The notes below the pieces were generated by a model. It had not been told where the DNA came from. It ran no database searches and was given only the letters and a program-made list of their open reading frames with translations. The position numbers were made by a program, and so were the translations under genes. Below are positions 5,131 to 6,093 of a DNA stretch of 6,093 nucleotides, one piece after another; position 1 is the first letter of the stretch; the number at the start of each line of letters is the position of its first letter. The DNA is from Lachnospiraceae bacterium (lineage in GTDB: Bacteria; Bacillota_A; Clostridia; Lachnospirales; Lachnospiraceae): positions 1-6,093 of the forward strand of contig JAQUUB010000178.1 in the NCBI GenBank assembly GCA_028694115.1, in the 5' to 3' direction.

Positions 5131-6093
5131 TTAATTTATTCTTCCATAACACATAAAATGATTCTGCCAGTAAGTTGTATTTACAGATGCATACTGGATA
5201 GGATTTCCACAATGAATCATCATTCCATTTCCCACATAGATGCCTACATGACTTGCACCACTGGTTGCATAGGTTCCCTGAAAGAAAATCAGATCTCCCG
5301 GCCTTGCTTCCGATGGCGATACTGCTGTGCATTTACCACGTAGCCCATTAGCTGTCTGTCTTCCCATGCTCCATCCATTTCCGCAATGGTTTAATACATA
5401 GCTTACAAATCCAGAACAATCAAAGCTGGTACTTGGTGAAGAACCACCCCATACATAAGGATATCCTAGATACTTTTCTGCCTCCCTAATCATATTGGCA
5501 AACCTCTGATCTGTAAGTGCCTCTGGTGGAATATCATAATCCTGATAATCTCCCGGATTGACTTCTGAATAGATATCATCGCCAAACAGACCTGCTTTAT
5601 TTCCATAGGTTTCTAACAAAAGCTCATATCTTTGCATCTGATCTGCTGTAAGCCCAAGTCCTCTGATTACCGTGTTCAACGTATTATTTACAAGTGTTGT
5701 CTGTAAAATATAGTAGTTATACTCTACTTCTACCTCATAGGTATAGCTCTCGCTACTCGTAGTTCCATCGGCATGATGTACTGTTCTATGACCTGTTCTC
5801 GTTTCTGTCCTTGTTCTGACTTCCACGATAGTTTGAAATGTCAAGGTATATTGGCTCTGATAGATACTTTGAATCTTTGCCTGAACCTCTGCTCTGGTAT
5901 AGTCCTCATATAAAACAGTTAATACCGCTGCAAGCTGAAATGGATTGTGACCAATCTCTGCTAACGTATATCGATATTCATCATAGCCAGGATGGTCTTG
6001 CGGTACTCGGTCCAATGTATTATGAAGTTCTGTCTCAAACTGGGTATAATCCCTGTCTACTGCCAAGATATCAGAATCCTGTGCTGTAAAACT
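5131..6093 (-). CDS. NlpC/P60 (C40) peptidoglycan hydrolase of the transfer apparatus, 5'-truncated
   Basis: C-terminal 320 residues of a larger protein; the frame is open to the right edge, and the in-frame TTG at 6066 is probably an internal Leu codon. NlpC/P60 enzymes cleave D-glutamyl-diamino-acid bonds in cell-wall peptides; in conjugative elements (for example Orf14 of Tn916) such hydrolases act outside the membrane to open the wall for the mating channel. Fragment numbering: a helical region (about 10-80), a segment rich in Thr/Arg/Tyr with YEVEVEYNYYILQTTLVNN (118-136) typical of CD1108-like element proteins, then the peptidase domain from about 199 to the end. The catalytic residues are present: Cys226 in FDCSGF (TGT at 5416-5418), His282 in ASHVGIYVG, and a third polar residue, His294, in MIHCG. 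YPYVWGGSSP precedes the Cys, as usual. The membrane or signal segment and any second hydrolase domain would lie outside the window. The catalytic domain looks intact. Confidence 0.9.
   Translation of the reverse strand, partial: SFTAQDSDILAVDRDYTQFETELHNTLDRVPQDHPGYDEYRYTLAEIGHNPFQLAAVLTVLYEDYTRAEVQAKIQSIYQSQYTLTFQTIVEVRTRTETRTGHRTVHHADGTTSSESYTYEVEVEYNYYILQTTLVNNTLNTVIRGLGLTADQMQRYELLLETYGNKAGLFGDDIYSEVNPGDYQDYDIPPEALTDQRFANMIREAEKYLGYPYVWGGSSPSTSFDCSGFVSYVLNHCGNGWSMGRQTANGLRGKCTAVSPSEARPGDLIFFQGTYATSGASHVGIYVGNGMMIHCGNPIQYASVNTTYWQNHFMCYGRIN

Noticed and set aside
5060..5332. Minus-strand 90-codon frame overlapping the end of the NlpC/P60 gene
   Set aside because: It is out of frame with the conserved peptidase domain and spans the terminator hairpin. 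It is a shadow frame.
6064..6066. TTG as the true start of the NlpC/P60 protein
   Set aside because: The frame stays open to the window edge, and the visible part lacks the signal or membrane segment expected of an exported hydrolase, so this is probably an internal Leu codon.
5158..6089. Plus-strand frames at 5158-5343 and 5838-6089
   Set aside because: Antisense to the peptidase gene, with no recognisable domain.
1..6093. CRISPR array, tRNA, insertion sequence, attachment site or transfer origin
   Set aside because: No regularly spaced repeats, tRNA-like cloverleaf, transposase motif or long inverted or direct repeats were seen by eye, and nearly all of the sequence is coding.

Overview
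The window reads as the inside of an integrative and conjugative element (ICE), or related conjugative transposon, from a low-GC Firmicute, most likely a gut Clostridia/Lachnospiraceae-type bacterium. The evidence is the AT-rich sequence, strong GGAGG ribosome binding sites before nearly every gene, and a block of proteins (NlpC/P60 peptidase, DUF4315-like, DUF4366-like) that typically sits in the transfer region of Tn1549/CTn-type clostridial elements. All supported genes lie on the minus strand, so transcription runs from the right edge of the window to the left. I identified families by reading motifs, not by database search.

Transfer block (about 6093 to 3889). First in transcription order is the C-terminal 320 residues of a secreted peptidoglycan hydrolase with a complete NlpC/P60 catalytic domain; its start lies beyond the right edge. 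A terminator-like hairpin follows. Then come a small coiled-coil protein with an acidic tail (DUF4315-like) and an overlapping gene for a membrane-anchored, cysteine-containing surface protein (DUF4366/CD1107-like). The block ends in a very convincing intrinsic terminator with an 11-bp stem and GAAA loop.

Accessory block (about 3857 to 1). An unrecognised 53-residue gene overlaps a large polyvalent protein that combines a RadC-like JAB/JAMM domain, a middle domain typical of mobile-element polyproteins, an ArdC-like N-terminal (ssDNA-binding) domain and an HExxH zincin domain. This protein is probably an anti-defence or DNA-processing factor of the incoming element. One base later comes a nucleotide-metabolism cassette of overlapping genes: an Nmad1/DUF1599-like protein, a divergent ThyX flavin-dependent thymidylate synthase, and dUTPase (dut, cut by the left edge). 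Dut makes dUMP from dUTP and ThyX makes dTMP from dUMP, so the pair forms a two-step route to dTMP. The Nmad1-like neighbour points to a link with nucleotide or DNA modification.

There is no gene-free stretch longer than about 100 bases. No RNA gene, insertion sequence, CRISPR array, attachment site or transfer origin was seen. The most interesting points are the dut-thyX-Nmad1 cassette on a conjugative element, the non-canonical ThyX signature plus cysteine cluster, the fusion of two metalloprotease-type folds around an ArdC module, and an attenuator-like leader between the two blocks.
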